NCBI GenBank assembly: GCA_017642895.1
Contig: JAEPON010000008.1
Span: forward strand, 124,001-188,000
DNA length: 64,000 nucleotides
Origin: Roseitalea sp.
GTDB taxonomy: Bacteria > Pseudomonadota > Alphaproteobacteria > Rhizobiales > Rhizobiaceae
Direction of reading: 5' to 3'
Below the pieces are notes generated by a model that saw nothing but the letters and a program-made list of their open reading frames with translations, made no database searches and had not been told where the DNA came from. This document shows, piece by piece, positions 8,356-16,893 of this stretch (the first letter of the stretch is position 1; every line of letters starts with the position of its first letter). A program made the translations under genes and the position numbers.

Positions 8356-8718
8356 ATGAAGATTGGAAAACTGGCGGAAGTGACTGGGGTCCCGGCCTCC
8401 AGCATTCGCTTTTATGAAAAACACGGGCTGATCCCGCAGCCGGAGCGTCAGGAGAACGGGTATCGCGACTATCCGGACGCGATGATCTCGCGCCTGAGGA
8501 CGATTGCGATGAGCAAGTCGCTCGGGTTTTCGTTATCGGAGATTCGGCGCTTTCTGCCGGACAATCCTGAAAACGAGATCGCCCGCCCGGATGTGATCGC
8601 CAACCTGGAGAACAAGCTGATCGATGTGGATCAGAAGATCCGGGATTTGCATGAAATTCGCCAGAGCCTGACCGGGATGATCGATTACCTCAACGATCCG
8701 GATTCAAAAGCCTGCTGA
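8356..8718 (+). CDS. MerR family transcriptional regulator
   Basis: This 120-aa protein has the MerR winged-helix at the N-terminus (MKIGKLAEVTGVPASSIRFYEKHGLI, then NGYRDY) and a C-terminal coiled coil (about residues 70-110) for dimerisation. The effector region is very short and ends ...DSKAC, with a single terminal cysteine; there is no metal-binding loop of the MerR/CueR/SoxR kind. ATG at 8356 is chosen because MKIGKLA is the usual family start. By position and operator it should activate the divergent Old Yellow Enzyme gene, perhaps in response to an electrophile or drug (inference). Confidence 0.88.
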   Translation: MKIGKLAEVTGVPASSIRFYEKHGLIPQPERQENGYRDYPDAMISRLRTIAMSKSLGFSLSEIRRFLPDNPENEIARPDVIANLENKLIDVDQKIRDLHEIRQSLTGMIDYLNDPDSKAC

Positions 8719-8823
8719 CCGTGCCACCCATCGCTGGCTCTGGCGGCCATGTGGTCTGGCCCTTGCTACCGGCCCGGCGGGATGCGCGAACGCACGTCAA
8801 ACGCAAGGGCGGGAACGGGCCGA

Positions 8824-10323
8824 TCAGGCCAGATGCGGGACAAGCCCCTCCGGCATGTCCTGATAGCACACCGGCCGCAGGAACCGGCGGATCGCCAGCG
8901 TGCCCACGCTGGTTGCGCCGAAATTTGTGGACGCCGGGTAGGGCCCGCCATGCACCATGGCGTCCGCGACCTCGACGCCGGTCGGAAAGCCGTTCGCCAA
9001 GAGGCGGCCGGCCTTGCGTTCCAGGATCGGCAGCAAGCGTCTGGCCAGCGGCCGGTCGGCGTCACCCATGTGCAGCGTGGCGGTCAACTGGCCTTCGAGC
9101 GATCGTGCGATTTCGATCATGTCCTCGGCGCTGTCGAGCGTGACAACCACGCCGAGCGGCCCGAACACTTCGTCACGCAACGCCTCATGACCAAGGAAGG
9201 TCTCCGCATCTGCCCGGAACAGGTGCGGGCCGGCTTGCCGGCCGGCCGAACCGGTCGAAACGACCGTGCCAACGCCCGCAAGGCCGGCGATCCGGTCGCG
9301 GCCGTCGCAAAAAACATCCGCCATGGCTTGCGTCAGCATGGTCTGTGGCGCGATCCCGCGGAGAGCGTCAGCCGCAGACGCAACGAACGTGTCGGCGGCC
9401 TCGCCGGCAACGGCGAATGCCAGGCCCGGATTCGTGCAGAACTGGCCTGCACCCATGGTCAGCGATGCCGCCCAACCTTTCGCGATTTCGGTGCCCCGCC
9501 TGCCCAGCGCCGCCGGAAGCAGGAAAACCGGATTGACCGATCCCAACTCGCCGAAGAACGGGATCGGTTCGGGACGCGCGGCGCACAGGTCAAACAGCGC
9601 GCGGCCACCACGCAGCGATCCGGTGAACCCCACCGCCCTGATCCGGGGATCGCGCACCAGCGCCGCGCCCACCGCCGTGCCTCCGTCATGGACAAACGAG
9701 AAGACGCCGGGATGCAGATCGCAGACACGCCGGGCCGCATCGATGGCCTCGGCGACGATCTCGCCGGTTCCGGGATGCGCCGGATGGCCCTTGACGACCA
9801 CCGGACATCCCGCCGCGAGCGCCGATGCGGTGTCGCCGCCCGCGGTCGAGAAGGCGAGCGGAAAGTTGGAGGCGCCGAACACCGCGACCGGCCCCACCGG
9901 GCGCTGTATCAGGCGCAGGTCGGGACGGGGCAGGGGCTGGCGATCCGGCAATGCCGGATCATGGCGTCGATCAAGATAGTCGCCCTTGCGGATATGGTCG
10001 GCAAACAGTCGCAATTGCCCGGTCGTGCGGCCCCGTTCTCCCTCCAGCCTGGCGGCCGGCAGACCGGTCTCGGACATGGCAATTTCGGTGATCGCATCGC
10101 CGCGGCGTTCGATCTCGTCGGCGATCCGTTCGAGAAAGACGGCACGCTCGTCGGCACTCGAACATCCGAAGCTCTCAAAGGCCGCCTCTGCGGCGGTGCA
10201 CGCATCTGCGACCATGGCGGGCGTGCCGGCATGATAGTCCCGCGGTTCGCCGGAGGCGGGGCTCGAACCAAACGTCTCCTGGCCTGCGCACCAGGCGCCG
10301 TCGATCAGGCTCTTTCCATCCAT
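8824..10323 (-). CDS. NADP-dependent aldehyde dehydrogenase, alpha-ketoglutaric semialdehyde dehydrogenase type
   Basis: This 499-aa enzyme most resembles the branch that oxidises 2,5-dioxopentanoate to 2-oxoglutarate at the end of non-phosphorylated pentose and hydroxyproline routes. Characteristic segments are VFGASNFPLAFSTAGGDTASALAAGCPVVVKGHPAHPGT (nucleotide binding), FFGELGSVNPVF with the general-base Glu, and GAGQFCTNPG with the catalytic Cys, a pattern typical of this subfamily. The start is ATG at 10323 with GAAGGA upstream. It is the last gene of a minus-strand operon, 11 nt after a XylX-like gene, which supports a 2-keto-3-deoxy-pentonate pathway. Confidence 0.88.
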   Translation of the reverse strand: MDGKSLIDGAWCAGQETFGSSPASGEPRDYHAGTPAMVADACTAAEAAFESFGCSSADERAVFLERIADEIERRGDAITEIAMSETGLPAARLEGERGRTTGQLRLFADHIRKGDYLDRRHDPALPDRQPLPRPDLRLIQRPVGPVAVFGASNFPLAFSTAGGDTASALAAGCPVVVKGHPAHPGTGEIVAEAIDAARRVCDLHPGVFSFVHDGGTAVGAALVRDPRIRAVGFTGSLRGGRALFDLCAARPEPIPFFGELGSVNPVFLLPAALGRRGTEIAKGWAASLTMGAGQFCTNPGLAFAVAGEAADTFVASAADALRGIAPQTMLTQAMADVFCDGRDRIAGLAGVGTVVSTGSAGRQAGPHLFRADAETFLGHEALRDEVFGPLGVVVTLDSAEDMIEIARSLEGQLTATLHMGDADRPLARRLLPILERKAGRLLANGFPTGVEVADAMVHGGPYPASTNFGATSVGTLAIRRFLRPVCYQDMPEGLVPHLA

Positions 10324-10334
10324 GTCCTTCGTCC

Positions 10335-11483
10335 TCAAATCAGCTTGCGTGCGGCAAGGTTCTTCATCAACGCGCTTGTGCCGAATGTCCAGGGAGGACA
10401 CTCGGTCGAAAGGCGCACCGTGTTGGCGAGCCGCCCGAGCGATGCGTTCGAGATTTCGACGACATCGCCGAGCTTGTGCGTGAAGCCGCCGCCCGGCATG
10501 TCGCGGTCCTGGGTGGGTGCGAACAGTGTTCCCAGCATGAGGAAGAACCCGTCAGGATATTGGTGATGGGCGCCGCAGGTCTGCCGGACCAGATCGTCCG
10601 GATCGCGGCTGATCTCGGCCATCGAACTCTTGCCATCGAGCACGAAGCCGTCGGTGCCGACAACCCGCAGGGTCAGCTCGGCACCGCGCACATCGTCCAT
10701 GCCGAAACCGTCATCGAACAGCCGGAGCATCGGGCCAATGGCGCAGGCGGCGTTGTTGTCCTTGGCCTTGCCGAGCAGCAGCGCCGAACGGCCTTCGACA
10801 TCGCGCAGATTGACGTCATTGCCGAGCGTCGCTCCCTTCACCCGGCCGCGACTGTCGACGGCCAGGACGATTTCGGGTTCGGGGTTGTTCCACGTCGAGA
10901 CCGGATGCAAGCCGACGCTGGCTCCGAAGCCGACCGCCGACATGGGCTGGGCCTTGCTGAAGATCTCGGCGTCCGGGCCGATACCGACCTCGAGATATTG
11001 CGACCAGACGTCTTCGGCGATCAGCGCATCCTTGAGCGCCATGGCCTTGTCCGAGCCCGGAACGACCGCGTGCAGACTGTCGCCAAGAATGGCGGTGCAG
11101 CGGTCCCGGATTGTGTCCGCTTTGGCCGGGTCACCCTTGGCCTTCTCCTCGATGACACGCTCCAGCATGGACGACACGAACGTCACGCCACACGCCTTGA
11201 TCGGTTGAAGGTCGGAGGGCGGAAGAAAATACGGTTTCGAATGGTCCGGCGTCTCGGTTGAATTCGCCGCCACCTCGCCGAGCGCGCCGACATCGCTTCC
11301 CTCGGCCGATGCGGCCGCGGCCGCCGCATCGTCGGCCTCCAGCAGGGCCTGCATGGTCGGGATCGAGGAACTGGTGATGTCGAACAGGCGCTCGCGCCGA
11401 CGCACGACGACGCTCGGTCCGTTGGTATCGGGGCGCCAGATGCGGCCGACGAACAAACCATCGGCGGGAAGGTCAGGTTTCAT
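10335..11483 (-). CDS. Fumarylacetoacetate-hydrolase family protein, probable 2-keto-3-deoxy-pentonate dehydratase (XylX-like)
   Basis: This is a 382-aa FAH-fold protein. Length and core motifs (YFLPPSDLQPIKACGVTF, SMLERVIEEKAKGD, then NPEPEIVLAVDSRGRVKGATLGNDVNLRDVEGRSALLLGKAKDN with its metal-binding acidic residues) match the branch containing Caulobacter XylX, which converts 2-keto-3-deoxy-xylonate to 2,5-dioxopentanoate. The following gene encodes the dehydrogenase that uses that product. The start ATG (11483) overlaps the preceding hydrolase gene by 11 nt. Other FAH-family reactions, such as diketo-acid hydrolysis, remain possible. Confidence 0.82.
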   Translation of the reverse strand: MKPDLPADGLFVGRIWRPDTNGPSVVVRRRERLFDITSSSIPTMQALLEADDAAAAAASAEGSDVGALGEVAANSTETPDHSKPYFLPPSDLQPIKACGVTFVSSMLERVIEEKAKGDPAKADTIRDRCTAILGDSLHAVVPGSDKAMALKDALIAEDVWSQYLEVGIGPDAEIFSKAQPMSAVGFGASVGLHPVSTWNNPEPEIVLAVDSRGRVKGATLGNDVNLRDVEGRSALLLGKAKDNNAACAIGPMLRLFDDGFGMDDVRGAELTLRVVGTDGFVLDGKSSMAEISRDPDDLVRQTCGAHHQYPDGFFLMLGTLFAPTQDRDMPGGGFTHKLGDVVEISNASLGRLANTVRLSTECPPWTFGTSALMKNLAARKLI

Positions 11484-12264
11484 GGCCCGGTTCCAGTGCA
11501 AGAAGGGTTTCCACCAGGTCCGTCATCGAATCGCGTGCGGACCATAACAGCGTCATGTGATTGGCCTTCGGCAGCACACGCAGTGCGGTCGCCCCGGCAC
11601 TCGCCATCAGGGCCGAGCCACGCAGGAATTCGTGCGTTTCGTCAGACCCGTTGACATAGACGACCGGCCGCCGCCCTTTCCGTGGGGCGAGACTGTGCCG
11701 GCGGACTTCCTCTTCAGACAGCGAAAGCTCATCTTGCAGAAAGGACAGGCGCACCGGCCGCAGATCGTAAACGCCACTGAGCGCAACCGCGCCCGCAACC
11801 CGTGGCGCAAGCGTCTCCTCGTCCAGTGCAGAGACCGCCAGATGCGCGCCGGCCGAATGGCCCACCAGCACCAGCCGCTTCTCCGCAAACCTGGTGGCGA
11901 GGGCTTTCAAGGCCAGCACGGTGTCGGCAACGACATCGGCAAGGCGCACCTGCGGCATCAGCCGGTACTCCACATTGGCGACGTGATCGCCAAACGGAAG
12001 CAGCGCGCCCATCAGGAAGCGGTGATCTTCGGCGCGAAGCGCACGCCAGTAGCCGCCGTGAATGACAACCGGGAGCAGATTGCCGCCACCCTGGCCTTGT
12101 GTGGTTTCCACCCACTGCCGGGGATTTGGGCCATAGCGCAGCGTCTCAAGGCTGCGGCCTTGCGACCAGTCGGCGCTTTCGCGCTGCGTCCGCTCAACAA
12201 TGGTGCCGAAGTCCCCGATGATGTTGGAGAACTGCAACTGGCTGTCCCAGAACGCCCGTGTCAC
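11473..12264 (-). CDS. Alpha/beta hydrolase, kynurenine-formamidase-like
   Basis: This is a 263-aa serine hydrolase. The oxyanion-hole segment HGGYWR (about residue 70), nucleophile elbow VGHSAGAHLA (about 135-144) and C-terminal catalytic-type His in KANHMTLLW are all present, a combination seen in the arylformamidase / BD-FAE branch. The Asp of the triad is probably in VYVNGSDETHEFLRGSALM. The start is GTG at 12264 and overlaps the stop of the IclR gene (GTGA). No kynurenine genes are nearby, so the substrate is more likely an ester, lactone or formamide within the sugar-acid pathway of this operon (inference). Confidence 0.8.
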   Translation of the reverse strand: MTRAFWDSQLQFSNIIGDFGTIVERTQRESADWSQGRSLETLRYGPNPRQWVETTQGQGGGNLLPVVIHGGYWRALRAEDHRFLMGALLPFGDHVANVEYRLMPQVRLADVVADTVLALKALATRFAEKRLVLVGHSAGAHLAVSALDEETLAPRVAGAVALSGVYDLRPVRLSFLQDELSLSEEEVRRHSLAPRKGRRPVVYVNGSDETHEFLRGSALMASAGATALRVLPKANHMTLLWSARDSMTDLVETLLALEPGHET

Positions 12265-12893
12265 GATGGCGAACCCGTCTGGATGTGAAGCTGGCGGCAG
12301 GCTTCAAGCAGAGGTGCGCCAAGCGCCGAAGCATCGCTTCGGTGCCCGTCCAGAAGCAATCCCAGGACAATTGTCTCTTCGCCCCGTACGATCAACGGGG
12401 CGACGATCCCGGCCACACGACGCGCAATTCCGGCATCGTCATATCGCAAACGTGTCTCCAAAGGCTTTTCGGCAACGAGATCGGAACCTGGTTCCAGCCT
12501 GTAGCGCGGCTGCATCTGGTGATGCCGGGTTTGTGGCCCGACGGAGTAAGGGCCCACAAAAAGACCGGCCCCATCGCAAATGCCCAAAAACGCGGTGTGA
12601 CGCGTTGCCTGCCGCAACTGCGTGATGATCGGTTCGGCAACAGGCGCGATGGCGCCGAAGCCAAAGGCGCGAAGACCGGTGCGGACGGCGGAAAGACCGG
12701 GCAGGTAGGTGCCGTCTCGATCGCGCCGGAGCAGCCCTTCCGCCTCCAGTGTTGCGACGTGGCGATAGCCCGAACTCGGCGGCAGTCCCGCCGCGCGGAT
12801 CAATGTGGCCGGCGTCGTATGGCGGCCCGACGGGGGCTGTGCAATCAGTGCCTCGAAGTTCCGGACGGCCATTGCGTAGGTTTCGCCCGTCAT
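12261..12893 (-). CDS. Short IclR family transcriptional regulator
   Basis: This 210-aa protein has an N-terminal winged helix (MAVRNFEALIAQ...TPATLIRAAGLPPSSGYRHVATLEAEGLLRRDRDGTYLPG, about residues 8-65) and an IclR-like effector domain. It is shorter than the usual 250-280 aa, and the effector domain seems trimmed in its middle. The start ATG (12893) overlaps the stop of the upstream hybrid regulator (ATGA), so the two regulators are made together. The 30-bp palindrome at 15636-15665 upstream of the operon is a candidate target for either. Confidence 0.8.
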   Translation of the reverse strand: MTGETYAMAVRNFEALIAQPPSGRHTTPATLIRAAGLPPSSGYRHVATLEAEGLLRRDRDGTYLPGLSAVRTGLRAFGFGAIAPVAEPIITQLRQATRHTAFLGICDGAGLFVGPYSVGPQTRHHQMQPRYRLEPGSDLVAEKPLETRLRYDDAGIARRVAGIVAPLIVRGEETIVLGLLLDGHRSDASALGAPLLEACRQLHIQTGSPS

Positions 12894-14233
12894 GCCGACA
12901 TCCTGGGCCTGAAGGAACTTTGCGGTTCGCGCAGCGCCGGCCCCTGCGACAGGATGGCGTCCGCCGGCAGGTCCCATTGCACGTGAAGTTCAGCCCATGC
13001 GTCAGCCTTCACCGATGCGGTCTCGCATCCGCGCGGCAGGACGATCTGGACGGGCACCTCGATGCGTTGGGGCACGATGCTGCCCGCCAGAACCTCCAGT
13101 GACAGTTCCAGTGCACGCGCGCCCATGGAGGCAGGATAGTCGAGTGCGACCATGGGAACCCGCTCCTGCACGCACAGGCGATACATCTCATTGACGTCGC
13201 CGCCGGTATGCGCCGGAACGGCTCCGCCCATGCCCAGAAAACGGCGCACCGAGCCGACGCCCTGCAAGCCGCTGTCGCACCACACACCGTCGGGCGCCTG
13301 GCCGGTCTCCCCAAGAAGGCGCGCCACGGCGTCCGCTCCGCCTTGTTCCGTCCAGTCGGTGTAGCTGACATTTTCGACCGTGATGCCCGGAAACTCGGAG
13401 AACACCGACAAGGCGGCTTGCTGCCTGCGAAGCGCGGGGCTGGCACCCTCAAGGCCCGACAGCATCCAGACCCGGCCGCGGCCGCCAAGATGCTCGGCCA
13501 TCCACAGCGCGCTGACCCGGCCGATCCGGTGGTCCGATGCCGTGACAAAGGACACCAGCGATGACCGGTCCTTCGGGCGCCGGTCCACGGCGACGATCGG
13601 AAGCCCGTCGTCGGCAAGCGCGGCCAGCCTGTCACTCAGCGGGTCATGGTTGACCGATGCGATCGAGATCAGGAGCAGATCGATGCCTTGGGCGACGAGA
13701 TCGTTCACCTGGGTCAACTGGAGATCAGGATCGTCTTCGGCATCCGTGACCAGCATCTCAGCGATCTGGGCTTGCGCGATCTTGCGCGCATAGGAAAGGC
13801 TTTGCATCATCGCCCGGCGCCACGGATTGCTGGTCGATGCGTTCGAAAAGCCGATCCGGCAGGGCGGTTGCTTGCGGTACCGACCCGTATCCACCATCCG
13901 CACCAGAGCCGGATCCCACTCCAGTTCCGGCGTCGCTTCGCGTTCCGGCGAACGGCGCGGGTCGGCAACCATCGGTCCGGGACGCGTGGGCGCAGGCGCC
14001 TCGAACGCCGCATGGGCGAGATCGCGGGCCTGCGGGCCCAACCGCACCCGTCCGTGATCGGACCGTTCTAGCCAGCCGCGTGCGAGAAGCGCGCGCAACA
14101 GGCCGAAGCCGGTGGACCGCGACATGCCCAGTTCGGTCAGGATCTCCTGCGTGCGCCGGGGCGTGTTTTCGGCGTCGAAGGATTTCAGGATCGCGGCGAT
14201 CCTTTGCATGTTTGTTCGGTCGTCCTGGGCCAT
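12890..14233 (-). CDS. Hybrid regulator: IclR-type HTH fused to a sugar periplasmic-binding-protein-like domain
   Basis: This 447-aa protein has an uncommon layout. Residues about 5-70 form an IclR-type winged helix (MQRIAAILKSFDAE..., ILTELGMSRSTGFGLLRALLARGWLE, then RVRLGPQARDLA). A Pro/Arg-rich linker of about 50 residues follows. Residues about 123-440 are a type I periplasmic-binding-protein fold of the ribose-binding kind (IGFSNASTSNPWRRAMMQSLSYARK, DLVAQGIDLLLISIAS, PIVAVDRRP, HRIGRVSALWMAEHLGGRGRVWMLSG). There is no signal peptide or membrane helix, so it should act in the cytoplasm like a LacI repressor with an exchanged DNA-binding head. It starts 18 nt after the amidohydrolase gene and presumably senses the pathway sugar acid. 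Confidence 0.78.
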   Translation of the reverse strand: MAQDDRTNMQRIAAILKSFDAENTPRRTQEILTELGMSRSTGFGLLRALLARGWLERSDHGRVRLGPQARDLAHAAFEAPAPTRPGPMVADPRRSPEREATPELEWDPALVRMVDTGRYRKQPPCRIGFSNASTSNPWRRAMMQSLSYARKIAQAQIAEMLVTDAEDDPDLQLTQVNDLVAQGIDLLLISIASVNHDPLSDRLAALADDGLPIVAVDRRPKDRSSLVSFVTASDHRIGRVSALWMAEHLGGRGRVWMLSGLEGASPALRRQQAALSVFSEFPGITVENVSYTDWTEQGGADAVARLLGETGQAPDGVWCDSGLQGVGSVRRFLGMGGAVPAHTGGDVNEMYRLCVQERVPMVALDYPASMGARALELSLEVLAGSIVPQRIEVPVQIVLPRGCETASVKADAWAELHVQWDLPADAILSQGPALREPQSSFRPRMSA

Positions 14234-14251
14234 TGCCGTACCGGGCGGCTT

Positions 14252-15535
14252 CTATTCCGCGGCCCGGATCAGGCCGTGGGCCATGATGCCGGTGCGCGGA
14301 TCCTTGAACATGACGCCGTCCTTCATGATCATCGCCAGATTGTCCTGGTGCTGAACAAGGCTCACATCGCGGGTCACGTCACCTTTGACCAGAAGCAGGT
14401 CGGCAAGAAACCCCTGCCTGACTTGGCCCAACTCATGGTCGCGGCCCATCAGCGACTGGCCGACCGTCGTCGCGCATTTCAGCGCATCGACCGGATCATA
14501 CCCGAAATAGGTCACGAAATGCTCGATGTCGCGCGCGTTCTGGCCCATCGGCGTGACAGCAAAGCCGTAATCCCCGCCGACAACCACGCGAACCCCGCGC
14601 TTGCGAATTTCGTGATACGTCGCGCAGGTGTGGTCGAACTTGCGGAACAGGTGCAACTCTTCGGCGACCTCCGGGGTGATGCCGGCCGGCTCGCCCTCCT
14701 TGGTGGAGTTGTGGACCAGACCGAATGCCGGCCCGACCCAGATCCGGTCCTTGGCCTCCTCTAGCATGTCGAGCGCTTCTTCATCGGCGAAGTCGCAGTG
14801 ATAGATGCAGTCCACGCCCGCGCGCAGCGCTCGTTTCACGCTTTCGCTGGACCGGGCATGGGCCGCGACCTTCTTGCCAAACGCATGCGCGACCGTGACG
14901 AACGCCTCGATCTCCTCAGGCTCGGTGGGCGTGATTTCAGCGCGGGCATGGCTGACGAATTCGTCGCCGGAGATGTTGATCTTCATCACATCGACGCCGT
15001 CACGCAGGCATTCCCGCGCAACCCGCCTGAACTCGTCGGGACCGTCGGCGATCAGGCCGAAGCTCTCCTGATGGATGTGCCGCTTGCGTTCGTCGCCCAA
15101 GCCGGCCGTCGTCGTCACCTCCGGGCTTCCGGCCATCATGCGCGGCCCGTCGATCAGACCGGCCTCGATCGCGTTGCGCGCGGTGACGCCAAGCATCGGC
15201 TTGGCTGATGCAGCTTCGAAGATGGAGGTGAAGCCGTGGCTGAGCAGGAGCCGCAGGTTGCTGGCCGTCAGCAGCATATGCTCCTCGTTCGAGAGCAATC
15301 CCAGTTCCGGTGGCTCATTGATGCCGGTGAAACTGGGATGGCAGTGGCCCTCGACAAGTCCCGGCATCAGCGTGTGGCCGGACCCGTCGATAACCTCTCC
15401 GACAATTTCGGCTGGTCCGTCCGCGCCCTTGTCCACGCTGGCAATCCGGTTTCCCTCAATGGTCACGGTGGCCGGGTAGGCGGTATCCGACACTCCATCC
15501 CAGACCTGGGCTCCGGTGATCGTCGTTGTCGTCAT
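14252..15535 (-). CDS. Amidohydrolase family protein (imidazolonepropionase / Xaa-Pro dipeptidase-like)
   Basis: This is a metal-dependent hydrolase of 427 aa with the composite N-terminal beta domain (ITGAQVWDGVSDTAYPATVTIEGNRIASV) and TIM barrel. Metal ligands are visible in LMPGLVEGHCHPSF (HxH), VMKINISGD (Lys likely carboxylated), VAAHARSSESV, IYHCDFADEE and VVVGGDYGF. The branch includes enzymes that open cyclic amides, imidazolones or organophosphates. The start is ATG at 15535 with GGGAGG 6 nt upstream. It is the first gene of the minus-strand operon ending at the semialdehyde dehydrogenase; a lactam, lactone or N-acyl sugar acid is a possible substrate (inference). Confidence 0.82.
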   Translation of the reverse strand: MTTTTITGAQVWDGVSDTAYPATVTIEGNRIASVDKGADGPAEIVGEVIDGSGHTLMPGLVEGHCHPSFTGINEPPELGLLSNEEHMLLTASNLRLLLSHGFTSIFEAASAKPMLGVTARNAIEAGLIDGPRMMAGSPEVTTTAGLGDERKRHIHQESFGLIADGPDEFRRVARECLRDGVDVMKINISGDEFVSHARAEITPTEPEEIEAFVTVAHAFGKKVAAHARSSESVKRALRAGVDCIYHCDFADEEALDMLEEAKDRIWVGPAFGLVHNSTKEGEPAGITPEVAEELHLFRKFDHTCATYHEIRKRGVRVVVGGDYGFAVTPMGQNARDIEHFVTYFGYDPVDALKCATTVGQSLMGRDHELGQVRQGFLADLLLVKGDVTRDVSLVQHQDNLAMIMKDGVMFKDPRTGIMAHGLIRAAE

Positions 15536-15635
15536 TGCATCCTCCCTTGGGGCATGTCCTGTGGCTTCGCATGCGCCTCGGGTCGGCAGTTTGAGGGACC
15601 ATGCGGCGAATACCATTGGAAAAGCGAGAGGTCAT

Positions 15636-15665
15636 CCCATATTTCGGACTATTCCGAAATATGGG
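15636..15665. promoter_or_regulatory. Perfect 30-bp palindrome, candidate operator between the amidohydrolase operon and the LacI gene
   Basis: Two 13-bp arms, CCCATATTTCGGA and its exact reverse complement, flank CTAT. The element lies about 100 bp upstream of the amidohydrolase start and 150 bp upstream of the divergent LacI gene. The inner TTTCGGA/TCCGAAA core resembles GGAAA/TTTCC-type IclR-family sites, and two IclR-headed regulators are encoded in the operon. It has no T-tail and lies between divergent genes, so a terminator is unlikely. Confidence 0.6.
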
Positions 15666-15814
15666 TCCAATGATCCGATTTGTTGGAACCGTGAGGCTGT
15701 TGCCGGCCTGGCGGCGCATTCGGCTTGCACTGTCGAGCCGGCTCGTTTTTTGATGGCCGGGCCGGCGGTGCGGCAGATGCCCGCCATCCGGACAGGGCAA
15801 CGGAACCGACCGAC

Positions 15815-16825
15815 TTGAAGCGCATCCGCATCTCCGACATTGCCAAGGCCGCCGGTGTTTCCAACGCCACCGTTTCCTATGCGCTCAGCGACACCGGCCG
15901 CATTGCAAGGGAAACCCGCGATCGCATTCACAAGATCGCTGACGAGATGGGCTTCATCCGCGACGGCACGGCGGCGCAACTGCGCACCGGCCGGTCGTCG
16001 CTGATCGGTGTGGTGCTCAACACCATCGTGAACCCGTTCTTCTCCGAGCTGGTCGCTTCACTGGAAACGGCGGCCTATGATGCGGGCTATCTGACGCTGT
16101 TGGCCACCGCGCAGAACGATCCCGTGCGACAGGGTGAACTCCTGTCCTCGATGATCGCACAAGGCGTGGCCGGTGTCGTCGTCAGCCCGGTGCATGTGAC
16201 CGGGGCCGAACTCTTGTCCGCAACCGTACGGCGCGCGATACCGACGGTCGTTTGCGTCCGCGACGTGCCCGGTTCGGGAGCGGTCTTTGTCGGTGCGGAC
16301 GAGGAAAGGTCCGGTTACCTGGCTGCCCGGCACCTGATCGCGTGTGGACACCGGTCTTTTCAGTTCATTGGCGGTTATCCATCAACGACAACCTGGCAAG
16401 GACGCCGCAACGGCATGCGGCGCGCGCTGGCCGAGGCGGGACTGCCGGAAACGGCCGGCCTTATGACCCCCGGCACCCTTCTGCCCGATTTCGCCCACGC
16501 GGAGATCATGGCCGCCCATGCCGAGCGCCGGCTCCACAGCGCGGTCATCTGTTTCAACGACGATCAGGCAATGGGCGTTTACCGCGCCGCCCGCTCGCTC
16601 GGGATTGCAGTTGGCGAACAGCTTTCGGTCATGGGGTTTGACAACATCCCCCAGTCGGACGCGCTGACGCCGGGTCTGACATCGATCGACATCCACCCCG
16701 GCCGGATCGGCGCGATCTCGGCACAGCTCATCGTCGGCATGCTCAAGGACCGGACCATCGAAGCCGCTCCCGTCGTCCTTGAGCCACGGGTGGTGCAACG
16801 CCAGTCCGTCGCGCGTCTGGGTTGA
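15815..16825 (+). CDS. LacI family transcriptional regulator
   Basis: This is a classic 336-aa LacI repressor. The N-terminal HTH is KRIRISDIAKAAGVSNATVSYALSDTGRIARETRDRIHKIADEMGF, followed by the hinge RTGRSSLIGVVL, then a ribose-binding-type effector domain ending with GFDNIPQSDALTPGLTSIDIHP. The start is placed at TTG 15815 immediately before the HTH, since no ATG or GTG fits and the upstream extension is not family-like; this is uncertain. Three repeats of TTAAWCGTTTCAY, a LacI-type site, lie just downstream before the GMC, VOC and binding-protein genes, making it the likely local repressor. Confidence 0.88.
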   Translation: MKRIRISDIAKAAGVSNATVSYALSDTGRIARETRDRIHKIADEMGFIRDGTAAQLRTGRSSLIGVVLNTIVNPFFSELVASLETAAYDAGYLTLLATAQNDPVRQGELLSSMIAQGVAGVVVSPVHVTGAELLSATVRRAIPTVVCVRDVPGSGAVFVGADEERSGYLAARHLIACGHRSFQFIGGYPSTTTWQGRRNGMRRALAEAGLPETAGLMTPGTLLPDFAHAEIMAAHAERRLHSAVICFNDDQAMGVYRAARSLGIAVGEQLSVMGFDNIPQSDALTPGLTSIDIHPGRIGAISAQLIVGMLKDRTIEAAPVVLEPRVVQRQSVARLG

Positions 16826-16841
16826 CAAGCGCAAGCCCTGT

Positions 16842-16855
16842 GTGAAACGTTTAAG
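16842..16855. promoter_or_regulatory. LacI-type operator, site 1
   Basis: Read on the minus strand this is CTTAAACGTTTCAC, a half-palindrome around a central CG typical of LacI-family sites. Related copies lie at 18609-18622 and 19169-19182. It sits directly against the GTAACC palindrome, about 40 bp before the GMC oxidoreductase start. Confidence 0.5.
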
Positions 16856-16870
16856 TAACCAAGTGGTTAC
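16855..16870. promoter_or_regulatory. GTAACC palindrome, site A, before the first GMC oxidoreductase gene
   Basis: GTAACCAAGTGGTTAC pairs at seven of eight positions and ends 23 bp before the ATG. It belongs to a family of similar sites found only in promoter regions between 16.8 and 45.3 kb. Confidence 0.65.
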
Positions 16871-16893
16871 AATGGGTTGCACGGGGGCCGGTA

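Noticed and set aside
8749..10566. A 605-codon plus-strand open frame
   Set aside because: It is antisense to the semialdehyde dehydrogenase gene, which has full family motifs; the frame is a codon-bias shadow.
11473..12264. Assignment of the alpha/beta hydrolase as kynurenine formamidase (KynB)
   Set aside because: Motifs fit the fold, but no tryptophan/kynurenine genes are nearby and the operon is about sugar acids, so only a family-level call is made.
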